Under the pieces are notes generated by a model. The model was not told where the DNA came from. It made no database searches and saw only the letters and a program-made list of their open reading frames with translations. This document shows positions 26,801 through 34,386 of a stretch of DNA of 64,000 bases, in pieces (the first letter of the stretch is position 1; each line of letters starts with the position of its first letter). The DNA comes from Stagnihabitans tardus. Lineage in GTDB: Bacteria; Pseudomonadota; Alphaproteobacteria; Rhodobacterales; Rhodobacteraceae. The translations under genes were made by a program, and so were the position numbers. Location of the stretch: NCBI RefSeq assembly GCF_009925085.1, contig NZ_JAABNR010000001.1, positions 186,001-250,000 on the forward strand, in the 5' to 3' direction.

Positions 26801-29800
26801 CGCCGCGCTGCCGCTGCGGACGGCGGCGGCATTGATCTCGGCCAGGGTCAGGGTGACCCCGCCATCCAGCCGGATCTCCTCCAGCGCCGAATTGCCGAAG
26901 AAATGCTGCGTCACGGTCAGGGTCTTGCCGGTCACGAGGTCGGTCAGCCGCAGGTCGTCGTTCTGCAACCGCTCGATCCCCAGGTCCGAGCGCGCCACGC
27001 CCGTCAGGATCAGCCGGTCGGTCTCGACCCAGGACCCGTTGCCCAGGTCGGTGATCGTGTCCGAGCCCCCGTTGCGCGCCCAGCGGTAGGTGTCGCCCCC
27101 CAGCCCGCCCCGCATCAGGTCGTCTCCGCCCCGGCCGTTGAACCCATCCGCGCCCGAGGTCCCGTCCAGCGTGTCGTTCGTCCCAAGCCCCAGGATCGTG
27201 GCCGCCGTGACCGGGGTGAAGAGCGCCGCGATCCGGTCGGAGGTCAGATAGCTGCCGTCGCCGAAGGTCACGCGCTGCACCGTGCCGAAGCCCAGGGTGC
27301 CGAACTGGTCCTCGATGGTCAGATCGGCGGTGCCGGGCACGTTCAACAAGAGCGAGCTGCCCACCTTGGTCAGCCGCACATCCGCCTGGACAAGCCCCGC
27401 CAGCACGACCTCGGCCCCGCCCCCCGCCACGGTATCGGCGCCGGTTTGGCCCGCGTCGCGGATATAGACATCCGCCCCGCCCCCTCCCGTCACCGTGTCG
27501 AAGCCGCGCCCGATGTGGAAGGTCTCCGCCACCGAGGTCCCGGTGATCGCCGTGTTTCCATTGGTCATCTGGCCCTGGTACAGAAGCTCGACCAGGCCCC
27601 GCGCATCGAGGGTAGAGCCATCCGAAAAGCGGATCGTCTCGACCACATTGGCGAATTCGGTGGCAAAGAAGCCCAGGGCGAACTGGCCCTTCAGCGTCAC
27701 CTTCTCGGAGGAATAGCCGGTAAAGGTCAGGACCGCGTCGCCCGCCACATTGGCCACCCGCATGAGCGACCGGTCGAAGTCATGGAGCCAAAGCGTGTCG
27801 GTGCCGCCAAAGGCCAGCTCGACCACCGTATCGCGCCCGCTGCCGATGAAGTGGTGATAGGTGTCGTCGCCGCCCTGCCCCTCCAGCCGGTCCGAGCCGC
27901 CGCCGCCGTCCATCTGGTCATCGCCGATGCCGCCGAAGATCGTCTCGTTGGTCAGCCCGCCCGCGCCCGAGATGATCTCGAACTGATCGGCCACCACCCC
28001 GTCCGAGAACCAGACCTGCAGCGCGAAATCCGCCCGGGTGACGCCGGTGAAGGTGATCGACCCGCCGCCCCGGAAGGTGATGACCGGCGAGAACCCATCG
28101 GCCCCCATGCGGATCACCGCATCGGCCGAGGCGATGTCGGTCAGGACGATCCGGTGCAGGATGTGATCGGCGCCCGCGGCATCGACCGTGTCATCGCCAT
28201 CGCCCTGGGCGTAAAGCAGCGTGGTCACATCCTCGCCCAGGGCATCGTCGGTGACGGGGTCGTGCTGGATCAGGTCATTGCCCTGCCCGGCATCGACCAC
28301 CATGACATCGCTGTCGGCGGCCGAAAGGAAATGCGAATGGGGAAGGCGGATCGTCTCGGCCGCGCCCGTGCCCGCCAGATGCGCCGCGCCAGAGGCGAGG
28401 TCGACCGCCAGCGCGGTCAGCCCGCGCGCGTCCAGGGCCGAGAGCCAGGCCGAAAGGTCGGCGCGAAAGGCCGCCTGGTTGCGGTCGTAGAAATCCCATT
28501 GCAGCGACGAGAGAAGCGGCAGGGTCTGCTCCAGCGCCGCGATGGCCCCCGCCCGATCCGGCGGCAGGTGATCCAGGATGCCCTGCACCACGGTTTCGGG
28601 AAAACCGCTGATCCCGCCCGTGACCTCGTCATAGGCAAAGAGCGCGAAGGGGCTGAAGACGGTCTCGGGATGACCCTCGGCCAGGTCGGACTTGGCCAGG
28701 GCGATGACGAAGCGCAGGGCGAGGCTGTCGAGGATCTCTTCATAGGTCCCAAGCTCCTGGGCGGCCAGGAGGCCCGAGCCGAGGCCGGGGCGGGTTTGCA
28801 GGATCTGGGCGAGGAAGGCCGCGGCAAAGGCCTCCTTGCTGGCGAAACCGGCCTCCTCGACCCCGACCCAATCCTGGACCATGGCCTCGAAGGCGGCGTG
28901 GAATTCGGGCCCGGACAGGCTGGCCCCGGTGTCGCGCAGCGCCTGGACGCTGGCCTGCAAGGCGGGGTCCAGCGCCATGGCCAGCCGCAGGTCGGGCGCC
29001 TGGCCCATGCCGTGCAATTGCGGCAGGGCGAGGATCGCGGCGGTGATCGTCACCCCGGCGGGGACTGACGGGTTGGTGACGAAACCGTCCTGGGCCAGGC
29101 CCACCGCCGCCATCTCGTGGGTCAGCCCATCGACCGTGGTGAACCGACCGAAGCCCTGGGCCACCGCATCGGCCAAGGCCGAGCCCTGGCCGCCCTGGTT
29201 CGCGATGTCCAGGCTGACGATCCCGGCCTCGGTCAGGGTCTCAAGCTCTCCGGCATCGGTCTGGCCGTCCTGGTCCAGGTCGCGCCAGACGCGCAGGCTT
29301 CCCCAGATCGCATCGCGGGCGTCGATCACCCCGTCGCCGTTGGAATCGGCCTGGGCCAGGTCATCCAGCGCATTGACGCTCTCAGAGCCAAAAAGCTCGG
29401 CCTGGCCATCGACCAGCCCGTCGAAATCGAGGTCCCGCACCAAGAGCCCGTCATCGGGATCGACCCAGGTCGTCATCCGCGACACGCCGCTGCCATCGCC
29501 ATCCCAGAACACCGGAGGCGCCCCGCGCGCCGTCATCTCGACCCCATCGCGATCGAGGTCCAGGACCAGCGGGTCCCAGATGGCGCTGAACGGATTGCCC
29601 GTCCCCGAGGTCGGCTGCGCGGGCGGCGGCGTCGAGCTGCCGCCGCCGGTATTGTTCTGCACCGGCAAGCCCTTGTATTCCGCCTTCAGCCGGCGCGCAT
29701 CGCCCACGGGATCGACCGACATGTAGTCGCCGACAATGCCCGACATCTCTCCGCTGATCGTGCCGATCTCCGAGATGGCCGACAGGATCGCCGCCACCTT

Positions 29801-30295
29801 GGCCTGGATCGCCTCCAGCGCCTGCACGGTCAGGCCCAGGCCCGCGCCCGGAATGGCCAGCGCCTGGGCCCCGGGGATCAGCGCCGCCGCCGTCAACCCC
29901 GCCGAGGCCGCCCGCAAGAGGTTCAGCGCCGCATTGCTGGAGTTCTCGAAAAGCTGGACCGAGCTGCCATAGGCCTTGTTCGGCCCGGTCTCGTATTCGC
30001 CGCAGCTGAGCGTGTTGAGGCTGCGCGCCGCGGTGACGGCCGAGGTGACGGCGGTGACGACCGTCGTCAGGTTGTCGACCTGGCTCTTGAACTCGCCGAT
30101 GTCCTTGACGACGGTGCCCACATTGGGCAGGCCCGCAAGGTCGGGATCGGTCGACATGGCCTGAAGCGCGCCGGCCTTCTGGGTCAGCTTGTCCTGCAGG
30201 TCCTCCAGCGACTTCTCGACCGCCTGGTCGATCAGGTCCTGGGTCCAGTCCTGAGTCTCCTGGTTGAGTTGGTCATAGCTCTGCTGGCCCGCCAT
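23894..30295 (-). CDS. Giant RTX protein with FrpC-like self-processing module, 2133 aa
   Basis: Predicted type I-secreted calcium-binding protein. Residues 1-240: no signal peptide, a helical region with coiled-coil character (DQAVEKSLEDLQDKLTQK) and a Gly/Ala hydrophobic stretch at 125-180, then a Pro/Thr linker. Residues 241-242 are Asp-Pro, followed by LVLDLDRDGVEM and EF-hand-like loops (DLDFDGLVDG, DSNGDGVID, DLDQDGQTDAGE) to about residue 365, matching the FrpC self-processing module. After a helical stretch, residues about 680-2050 alternate RTX nonapeptides (GGAGNDxLxG type) with haemolysin-related domains (DDLRLTDLVTG, LxFADGS patterns). The C terminus (VADFTTGLDRV... to DILVT) resembles a type I secretion signal. 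Confidence 0.85.
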   Translation of the reverse strand: MAGQQSYDQLNQETQDWTQDLIDQAVEKSLEDLQDKLTQKAGALQAMSTDPDLAGLPNVGTVVKDIGEFKSQVDNLTTVVTAVTSAVTAARSLNTLSCGEYETGPNKAYGSSVQLFENSSNAALNLLRAASAGLTAAALIPGAQALAIPGAGLGLTVQALEAIQAKVAAILSAISEIGTISGEMSGIVGDYMSVDPVGDARRLKAEYKGLPVQNNTGGGSSTPPPAQPTSGTGNPFSAIWDPLVLDLDRDGVEMTARGAPPVFWDGDGSGVSRMTTWVDPDDGLLVRDLDFDGLVDGQAELFGSESVNALDDLAQADSNGDGVIDARDAIWGSLRVWRDLDQDGQTDAGELETLTEAGIVSLDIANQGGQGSALADAVAQGFGRFTTVDGLTHEMAAVGLAQDGFVTNPSVPAGVTITAAILALPQLHGMGQAPDLRLAMALDPALQASVQALRDTGASLSGPEFHAAFEAMVQDWVGVEEAGFASKEAFAAAFLAQILQTRPGLGSGLLAAQELGTYEEILDSLALRFVIALAKSDLAEGHPETVFSPFALFAYDEVTGGISGFPETVVQGILDHLPPDRAGAIAALEQTLPLLSSLQWDFYDRNQAAFRADLSAWLSALDARGLTALAVDLASGAAHLAGTGAAETIRLPHSHFLSAADSDVMVVDAGQGNDLIQHDPVTDDALGEDVTTLLYAQGDGDDTVDAAGADHILHRIVLTDIASADAVIRMGADGFSPVITFRGGGSITFTGVTRADFALQVWFSDGVVADQFEIISGAGGLTNETIFGGIGDDQMDGGGGSDRLEGQGGDDTYHHFIGSGRDTVVELAFGGTDTLWLHDFDRSLMRVANVAGDAVLTFTGYSSEKVTLKGQFALGFFATEFANVVETIRFSDGSTLDARGLVELLYQGQMTNGNTAITGTSVAETFHIGRGFDTVTGGGGADVYIRDAGQTGADTVAGGGAEVVLAGLVQADVRLTKVGSSLLLNVPGTADLTIEDQFGTLGFGTVQRVTFGDGSYLTSDRIAALFTPVTAATILGLGTNDTLDGTSGADGFNGRGGDDLMRGGLGGDTYRWARNGGSDTITDLGNGSWVETDRLILTGVARSDLGIERLQNDDLRLTDLVTGKTLTVTQHFFGNSALEEIRLDGGVTLTLAEINAAAVRSGSAADDTLNGTSGAEALDGLAGQDQIDAGQGNDTLTGGLGNDTLAGREGTDTYVVAGLGQGQDLLIDATPTGVPDGDTLLLTGVTLADLQFRLMTETLGDDLLILIGAGGDSVQVKDMFSPNLFGEDFRGIWRLVLDDGTVLGRDDLRALAEIKGTSGADFIEGTTSDDVIRLDAGNDTVTGGGGGDDDFHWGAGDGDDLILVQGPASDAGLGRLHLEGLLPGDVALARMPNDDLRITNLATSEVLTLSGQFKVTFAGVVSGVSTLVFADGSTMDREALALALPLAGDGAANFIGGGFANDVLQGGAGADTLDGSMGSDLYLWSKGDGNDQIFDGSFVAGDIDIIALQDVLPGEASFARDPLDPYSLLVTIQATGEVLQIVSAFTTNPAVKMLRYADGSLLDLLELSDLPILGTSGADSMTGNELGTVFLAGTGNDTLDGGLGDDTYVWRPGDGSDRIYEAVNLDGGDVLRMEGVRLADAKFVRTAFDRLVVSVKGQPGSVAIYHALSEAGAGIERFVFDDGVLSFAEVRDRLALVTVSGGGGGNDTLIGSIGNELFLSDGGDDLIQSLGGRDRIVVGPGTGADRLEGFIGGAFGTVIEVQGGLVPDFATLLGLAAQVGADVLLTLAPGVSLTLAETQLSDLDPANFGFIPLPIDADGLLTGTLLADSILGGIGNDTFNGRAGGDTLVGDTGNDTFELRDGDGGDTIDGGAGIDGVVYYGAGNVTANLATGSLSVAGVVSQLTAVEMVATGGGADRFVGDALENAATLGEGADTAQGGSGADYLYGGGGNDNLQGQDDGDLLYGDTGDDLLNGGAGNDFLIGAVGADRLIGAAGNDLLNGNEGNDQLEGGGGNDILAGGEGADVLTGGSGADVFRFDWTTEGGDEVADFTTGLDRVELAANGFEALVPGLLQAAAFQSGTSDLALSLDVRVYFETDTGILRYDADGSGAGLAVVLATLTFGGIIGQTDILVT

Positions 30296-30853
30296 GGCGG
30301 CACCTCCCGTAAATGTGATTCCTTCAAAAATTGCGAGAGAGGCTGCGCCCGCCGGGCGATTCGCACAAGAAAATAAGGTGACCGCGCGTCCCGGGGCCCC
30401 TTATCCGGCTGACATCACCGCGCAGGGAAGCGCCCCTCCGGTGCCGTGGCGACTTGCGGGGAACAGAGGGCGATGCCAGGGCCTGCGCAGCGCAGATGAT
30501 CCGTGCCGGGCCTTGGGTCCGGTCGAAACGCGGCCCGCCGGGGTCACCCTTTCGGACCAAGCCGGGCAAAGCGCCCGCGATCCCGTCGCAAGGCCGGGCG
30601 CGCAGGGCCCTGGTCTCGCGGGTCATGGCCCCGATCATCTCCGCTGCGGAAGGGCACGGAGGATTGTCCCTTCGGCGGAAGGCTGCGCGAGGGGCTGCCG
30701 AACGATCCCCCGGTTTTCAGCCTCATCCTGCCCGGCAAGCCTCGGGCCCGGGCTCGGCAACCGTGGATCGCGCAGCCAAGGGGGGCAAACAGGGAGACAG
30801 GACCTGAACAAAACGCCAAGCGCCTTGTCTTTGCCCGCAATTTCCAGATCGAA
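30296..30853. other. Upstream region of the giant RTX gene
   Basis: About 560 bp between the RTX start and the 3' end of tRNA-Thr. It should hold the RTX promoter. CGGGAGGTGCCGCC directly before the ATG is a good ribosome binding site. I recognised no gene or operator. Confidence 0.5.
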
Positions 30854-30928
30854 TGGTGCCGGTGGAGAGGATTGAACTCCCGACCTTCGCTTTACAAGAG
30901 CGCTGCACTACCGCTGTGCTACACCGGC
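30854..30928 (-). tRNA. tRNA-Thr (anticodon TGT)
   Basis: The minus strand folds with acceptor GCCGGTG/CACCGGC, discriminator A, encoded CCA, TTCAATC T-loop and anticodon loop CTTGTAA, anticodon TGT. One mismatch closes the anticodon stem at its outer end. Confidence 0.93.
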
Positions 30929-31027
30929 CCGGGGTCTCTTTAGCGCCAAGGGACGGGCCTTGCAACCGGGCTTGGCGCCTGTCTGGCCCAGGCGCCTGCC
31001 GGACGACCGATCCGGTGCCCGAAAGGC

Positions 31028-32695
31028 TCACCGCTCTTCGTGCAAGAGCGCCCAGACAGCGACCAGGCCCACGGCGCCGACGATCAGGGCGGCGGGCGCG
31101 CCCTGGCCGATCTTCTCAAGACTGGCCAGGTCATAGGCCCGCGTGGCCAAGGTGTTGAAATTGAAGGGCCGCAGCATCAAGGTCGCAGGCAGCTCCTTGA
31201 CGCTGTCGACAAAGACGATCAGCACCGCCGTCCAGACCGAGCCGCGCATCAAGGGCAGGTGGATGCGGCGCAGAACCCCGGTGGGGCTCTCTCCCAAGGC
31301 GCGGGCGGCCAGGGGCAGGACCGGGGAAATCCGGCCGAAGGCGGTCTCGATCGCACCCTGTGCCACGCCGAAGAACCGGATGACATAGGCCAGGACCACG
31401 GCGGCCGCCGTCCCGGTCAGCAAGAGCCCCGGGTCAGTGCCCGTCACGGCCAGGATCGCATCGGCCAGGCGATGGTCCAGCGCGGCCAGTGGGATCAGGA
31501 TGCCCACGGCCAGCACGGCGCCCGGCGCGGCATAGCCGAGCGAGGTCAGGGGCAGGACGACGCGCGACAGGCGCTCGGGACCCTGGCGCAGGGCATGGAC
31601 CAGGAGCAGCGCCAGCCCCACGGTCAGGGCGGCGGCCAGGGCTCCGACCACCAGCGTGTTCAGCATGGCCTGCCCCAGCCCCGGCGCAAGCCAGACCGAA
31701 GGGTGGCGCAGGGCATGGCCCGCCATGACGCCCACGGGCAGGCCAAAGCCCATCCCCAGCGGCAGAAGACAGGCCAGCGTCGCCAGCACCGCCCAGGGCC
31801 CGGTCAGCCGCATCGGCGTCACGGGCCGCGTCGCGCGCGAGGGCTTGTGGAACAGCGCCCTCCGGCGGCTGGCGCGTTCCGAAAGCACCAGGAACAGGAT
31901 CAGCGTCAGGATGACAAAGGCCAGTTGCGCCGCCCCCCCCGCATTGTCCGAGTTGAGCCAGGTCGAAAACACCCCCGTCGTCAGGGTCTGCACCGCGAAA
32001 TGCTGCACCGCGCCGAAATCGGCCAGCGTCTCCATCAAGACCAGGGCCAGCCCCGCCGCGATGGCGGGCCGCGCCAAGGGCAGGCCCACCCGCAGAAACA
32101 GCCCCAGGGGCGAGGCGCCAAGGGCCCGGGCCACCTCGTAGCTGCCGCCCGATTGCTCGCGGAAGGCCGAGCGCGCCAGGAGGTAGACGTAAGGGTAATA
32201 GGCCGAGGCCAGGACCAGGATGGCAAAGCCCATCGAGCGGATCTCGGGGAAGGCATAGTCCCGCGCCGATTGCCACCCCATCAGCGCCCGAAGCGCGGTT
32301 TGCAGCGGGCCCGCATAGTCCAGGAAATCGACCAGGGCATAGGCGCCGATATAGGCCGGGATCGCCAGCGGGAAAAGCATGGCGCGGTCGAGCCAGCGGC
32401 TCCCCGGGAAGCGATACATGGTCAAGAGCCAGGCGGCCCCGGTGCCGATGGCGGTGGCCAGGGCCCCCACGCCGGCGCCCAGGACGGCCGTGTTCCACAG
32501 ATAGCGCGGCAGGACGGTCGACAGAAGATGCGGCCAGATGTTCTCGGTCGGATGAGCCGCGATCCACAGGACCGACAGCACCGGCACCATCACAAGGGCG
32601 GTGATGGCGACGGCCAGAAGGCTCCAGCCATCGGGGCGGAAGAACTGCCTTGCCCGAGGGGTATCCTGCCTTGCCTGAGTCTTTTGCTGGGTCAT
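31028..32695 (-). CDS. Iron(III)-type ABC transporter permease (FbpB-like), fused double permease
   Basis: 555-residue inner-membrane protein with about twelve transmembrane segments and two tandem binding-protein-dependent permease domains, each with an EAA-type loop (VARALGASPLGLFLRVGLPLARP and ALGESPTGVLRRIHLPLMRG). This architecture is typical of FbpB/SfuB permeases for ferric iron, though thiamine transporters (ThiP) share it. No binding-protein or ATPase gene is adjacent in the window, so the partners must be elsewhere. Confidence 0.85.
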   Translation of the reverse strand: MTQQKTQARQDTPRARQFFRPDGWSLLAVAITALVMVPVLSVLWIAAHPTENIWPHLLSTVLPRYLWNTAVLGAGVGALATAIGTGAAWLLTMYRFPGSRWLDRAMLFPLAIPAYIGAYALVDFLDYAGPLQTALRALMGWQSARDYAFPEIRSMGFAILVLASAYYPYVYLLARSAFREQSGGSYEVARALGASPLGLFLRVGLPLARPAIAAGLALVLMETLADFGAVQHFAVQTLTTGVFSTWLNSDNAGGAAQLAFVILTLILFLVLSERASRRRALFHKPSRATRPVTPMRLTGPWAVLATLACLLPLGMGFGLPVGVMAGHALRHPSVWLAPGLGQAMLNTLVVGALAAALTVGLALLLVHALRQGPERLSRVVLPLTSLGYAAPGAVLAVGILIPLAALDHRLADAILAVTGTDPGLLLTGTAAAVVLAYVIRFFGVAQGAIETAFGRISPVLPLAARALGESPTGVLRRIHLPLMRGSVWTAVLIVFVDSVKELPATLMLRPFNFNTLATRAYDLASLEKIGQGAPAALIVGAVGLVAVWALLHEER

Positions 32696-32775
32696 GCGCA
32701 GGCACTAGCGGAAAGAGGTTCCCCTGTCCAGAAAAGCCCGTATATTCGGGGCAAAAGCAGAAACGGGGGCAGGAG

Positions 32776-33663
32776 ATGCGGATCGTCTATCATCTCGGGG
32801 CGCATTGCACCGATGAAGAGCGCCTCTTGCGCTGCCTGTTGAAGAACCGTGGCCTGCTGGGGCAGCAGGGCATCGTCGTGCCGGGACCCACGCGCTATCG
32901 CAACCTCTTGCGCGACACGGCCATCGCGCTGAAGGGACAGGCGGCAACGGTCGAGACCCAGGCCCTGGTGCTGGAACAGATCATGGAGGAAGACCGGGCC
33001 GAGCGGCTGATCCTCTCCTGGGACAATTTCCTGGCCTTCATCCCCTGGGCGGTGGACGGGATGCTTTATCCCTCGGCGGGACCCCGGACCCGCGCCTTCG
33101 CCCAGGTCTTTCCCCAGATCGAGGCCGAGTTCCACCTGGCCATCCGAAACCCCGCAAGCTTTCTGCCGCAGGTCTTTCACCGGCAAAAGGGGATCAAGGG
33201 CGGCAAGCCGACGCTGGAGGCCTTTACCGCCGGGATGGACATTTTCGACCTGCGCTGGTCGGATGTGGTCGAACGCATCCTCGAGGCCAATCCCGAGGCC
33301 TCGATCACGCTGTGGTGCGACGAGGATACGCCCCTGATCTGGCCGGAGGTGCTTCAGGCGGTCTCGGGCCATGCGCCGGGAACGGTGCTCGAGGACGAGG
33401 GCGCGCTTCTGGCCGAGATCATGTCGCAAGAGGGCCTGTCGCGGATGAAGGCCTATGTGGAAAGCCACCCGGTGAGTTCCGTGGCGGGGCGCCGCCGGGT
33501 GGTCTCGGCCTTCCTGGAGAAGTTCGCCATTCCCTCCAAGGTCGCCCAGGAGGTCGAGATGGAGGGCTGGACGGAGGGCACCATCGCCGCGCTGACCGAA
33601 GGGTATCTGGAAGATGTGGCCTATCTGGCCGAGATGCCGGGCGTGACGCTGATCCGGCCCTGA
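32776..33663 (+). CDS. Conserved hypothetical protein, sulfotransferase-like N terminus
   Basis: 295 residues, start at MRIVYHLGAHCTDEERLLRCL with AGGAG 5 bp upstream. The opening beta-strand and loop (VYHLGAHCTDEERL) recall the first strand and phosphosulfate loop of sulfotransferase-like proteins (HIGAHKTGT), but the basic and Gly residues of a functional loop are missing. The rest (HLAIRNPASFLPQVFHRQK, SITLWCDEDTPLIWPEVL) also recalls that fold. No signal peptide or membrane segment. Function not assigned. Confidence 0.7.
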   Translation: MRIVYHLGAHCTDEERLLRCLLKNRGLLGQQGIVVPGPTRYRNLLRDTAIALKGQAATVETQALVLEQIMEEDRAERLILSWDNFLAFIPWAVDGMLYPSAGPRTRAFAQVFPQIEAEFHLAIRNPASFLPQVFHRQKGIKGGKPTLEAFTAGMDIFDLRWSDVVERILEANPEASITLWCDEDTPLIWPEVLQAVSGHAPGTVLEDEGALLAEIMSQEGLSRMKAYVESHPVSSVAGRRRVVSAFLEKFAIPSKVAQEVEMEGWTEGTIAALTEGYLEDVAYLAEMPGVTLIRP

Positions 33664-33697
33664 GGCGGCCCAAAGCCGGGTCTTGCCGGGCGGGCTT

Positions 33698-33757
33698 CGA
33701 TTTTTCGAAGAAAAATCGCCTCCCTCCCGGCGGTGGCGATTTTTCTTCGAAAAATCG
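33698..33757. repeat. Perfect nested inverted repeat between convergent genes
   Basis: Two 23-bp arms, 33698-33720 and 33735-33757, are exact reverse complements around a 14-bp spacer. Each arm is itself a hairpin (CGATTTTTC gaa GAAAAATCG and its complement). It lies between the convergent hypothetical gene and gapR and may terminate transcription both ways. Confidence 0.85.
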
Positions 33758-33820
33758 TAAACCGCCGGGACAGGGCCCGAGGAGCGGGCCCACCGCCGCA
33801 TCACGGCAGCGGGCCTGGTC

Positions 33821-34069
33821 TCAGATCATCCCCAGCGCGGCCTTGTAGACCTCGAGCACGGCCTCTTCCTCGGCCAGCTCGTCGGGCTTCTTCTTGCGGA
33901 GCGCGAGGATCTTGCGGAGCGCCTTGGTGTCATAGCCGCGCCCCTTGGCCTCGGCCATGGTCTCCTTGATCTGCTCGGCAATGTCCTTCTTTTCGGCTTC
34001 CAGCTGTTCCACCCGTTCGATGAACTGCTTCAGCTCGTCAGCGGTGACGGAATAGGGATCGTTCGACAT
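33821..34069 (-). CDS. gapR: GapR-type nucleoid-associated protein (DUF2312)
   Basis: Small alphaproteobacterial DNA-binding protein that, in Caulobacter, binds overtwisted AT-rich DNA ahead of forks and polymerases. 82 residues, start at MSNDPYSVTADELKQFIERVE; nearly all helical with a coiled coil (IERVEQLEAEKKDIAEQIKE) and the conserved GYDTKALRKILALRKKKPDE. An ATG six codons upstream is possible but the shorter start matches the family. Confidence 0.92.
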   Translation of the reverse strand: MSNDPYSVTADELKQFIERVEQLEAEKKDIAEQIKETMAEAKGRGYDTKALRKILALRKKKPDELAEEEAVLEVYKAALGMI

Positions 34070-34147
34070 GGGAGTGCCTCTGGTCATGGGTTCGGCTGGC
34101 AGCTATAGCGCCGGGGGCGTCAGGTGCAAGAGACAAGGAAGCGCGGC

Positions 34148-34372
34148 ATGTCACAGGAATGGGTCACGGCGATGATCTGGGGTGGGGCTTTCGTCACGCT
34201 GACGGGGGTCTTTGGTCTTCTGCAATGCGGCAGGCTTTCGATGAAGGCCAAGACCCTGGCGGATGCCGAGGCCCGCGCGCTGATGGAGCGGGTGATAAGG
34301 CTGAACCTCGCCTCGATGGGGCTGGCCGTCCTTGGGCTGATGCTGGTCGTGGCCGGGCTCTTCCTGCGCTAG
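34148..34372 (+). CDS. Small two-helix membrane protein
   Basis: 74 residues with two hydrophobic segments (WVTAMIWGGAFVTLTGVFGLLQ and LASMGLAVLGLMLVVAGLFL) flanking a charged loop with KAKTLADAEARALMERVIR. Start at MSQEWV; upstream in-frame ATG at 34124 possible. Divergent from gapR. Function unknown. Confidence 0.7.
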   Translation: MSQEWVTAMIWGGAFVTLTGVFGLLQCGRLSMKAKTLADAEARALMERVIRLNLASMGLAVLGLMLVVAGLFLR

Positions 34373-34386
34373 GGCCCCGGCCTTTT

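Noticed and set aside
25298-29068. A 1256-codon open frame on the plus strand across the giant RTX gene.
   Set aside because: It is antisense to the Gly/Asp-rich RTX repeats, whose codon pattern leaves the opposite frame open. Its translation has no domain and the composition of a shadow.
16408-30295. Complete type I secretion locus.
   Set aside because: Three RTX substrates are present but no ABC exporter, membrane-fusion or TolC-like gene is found in the window.
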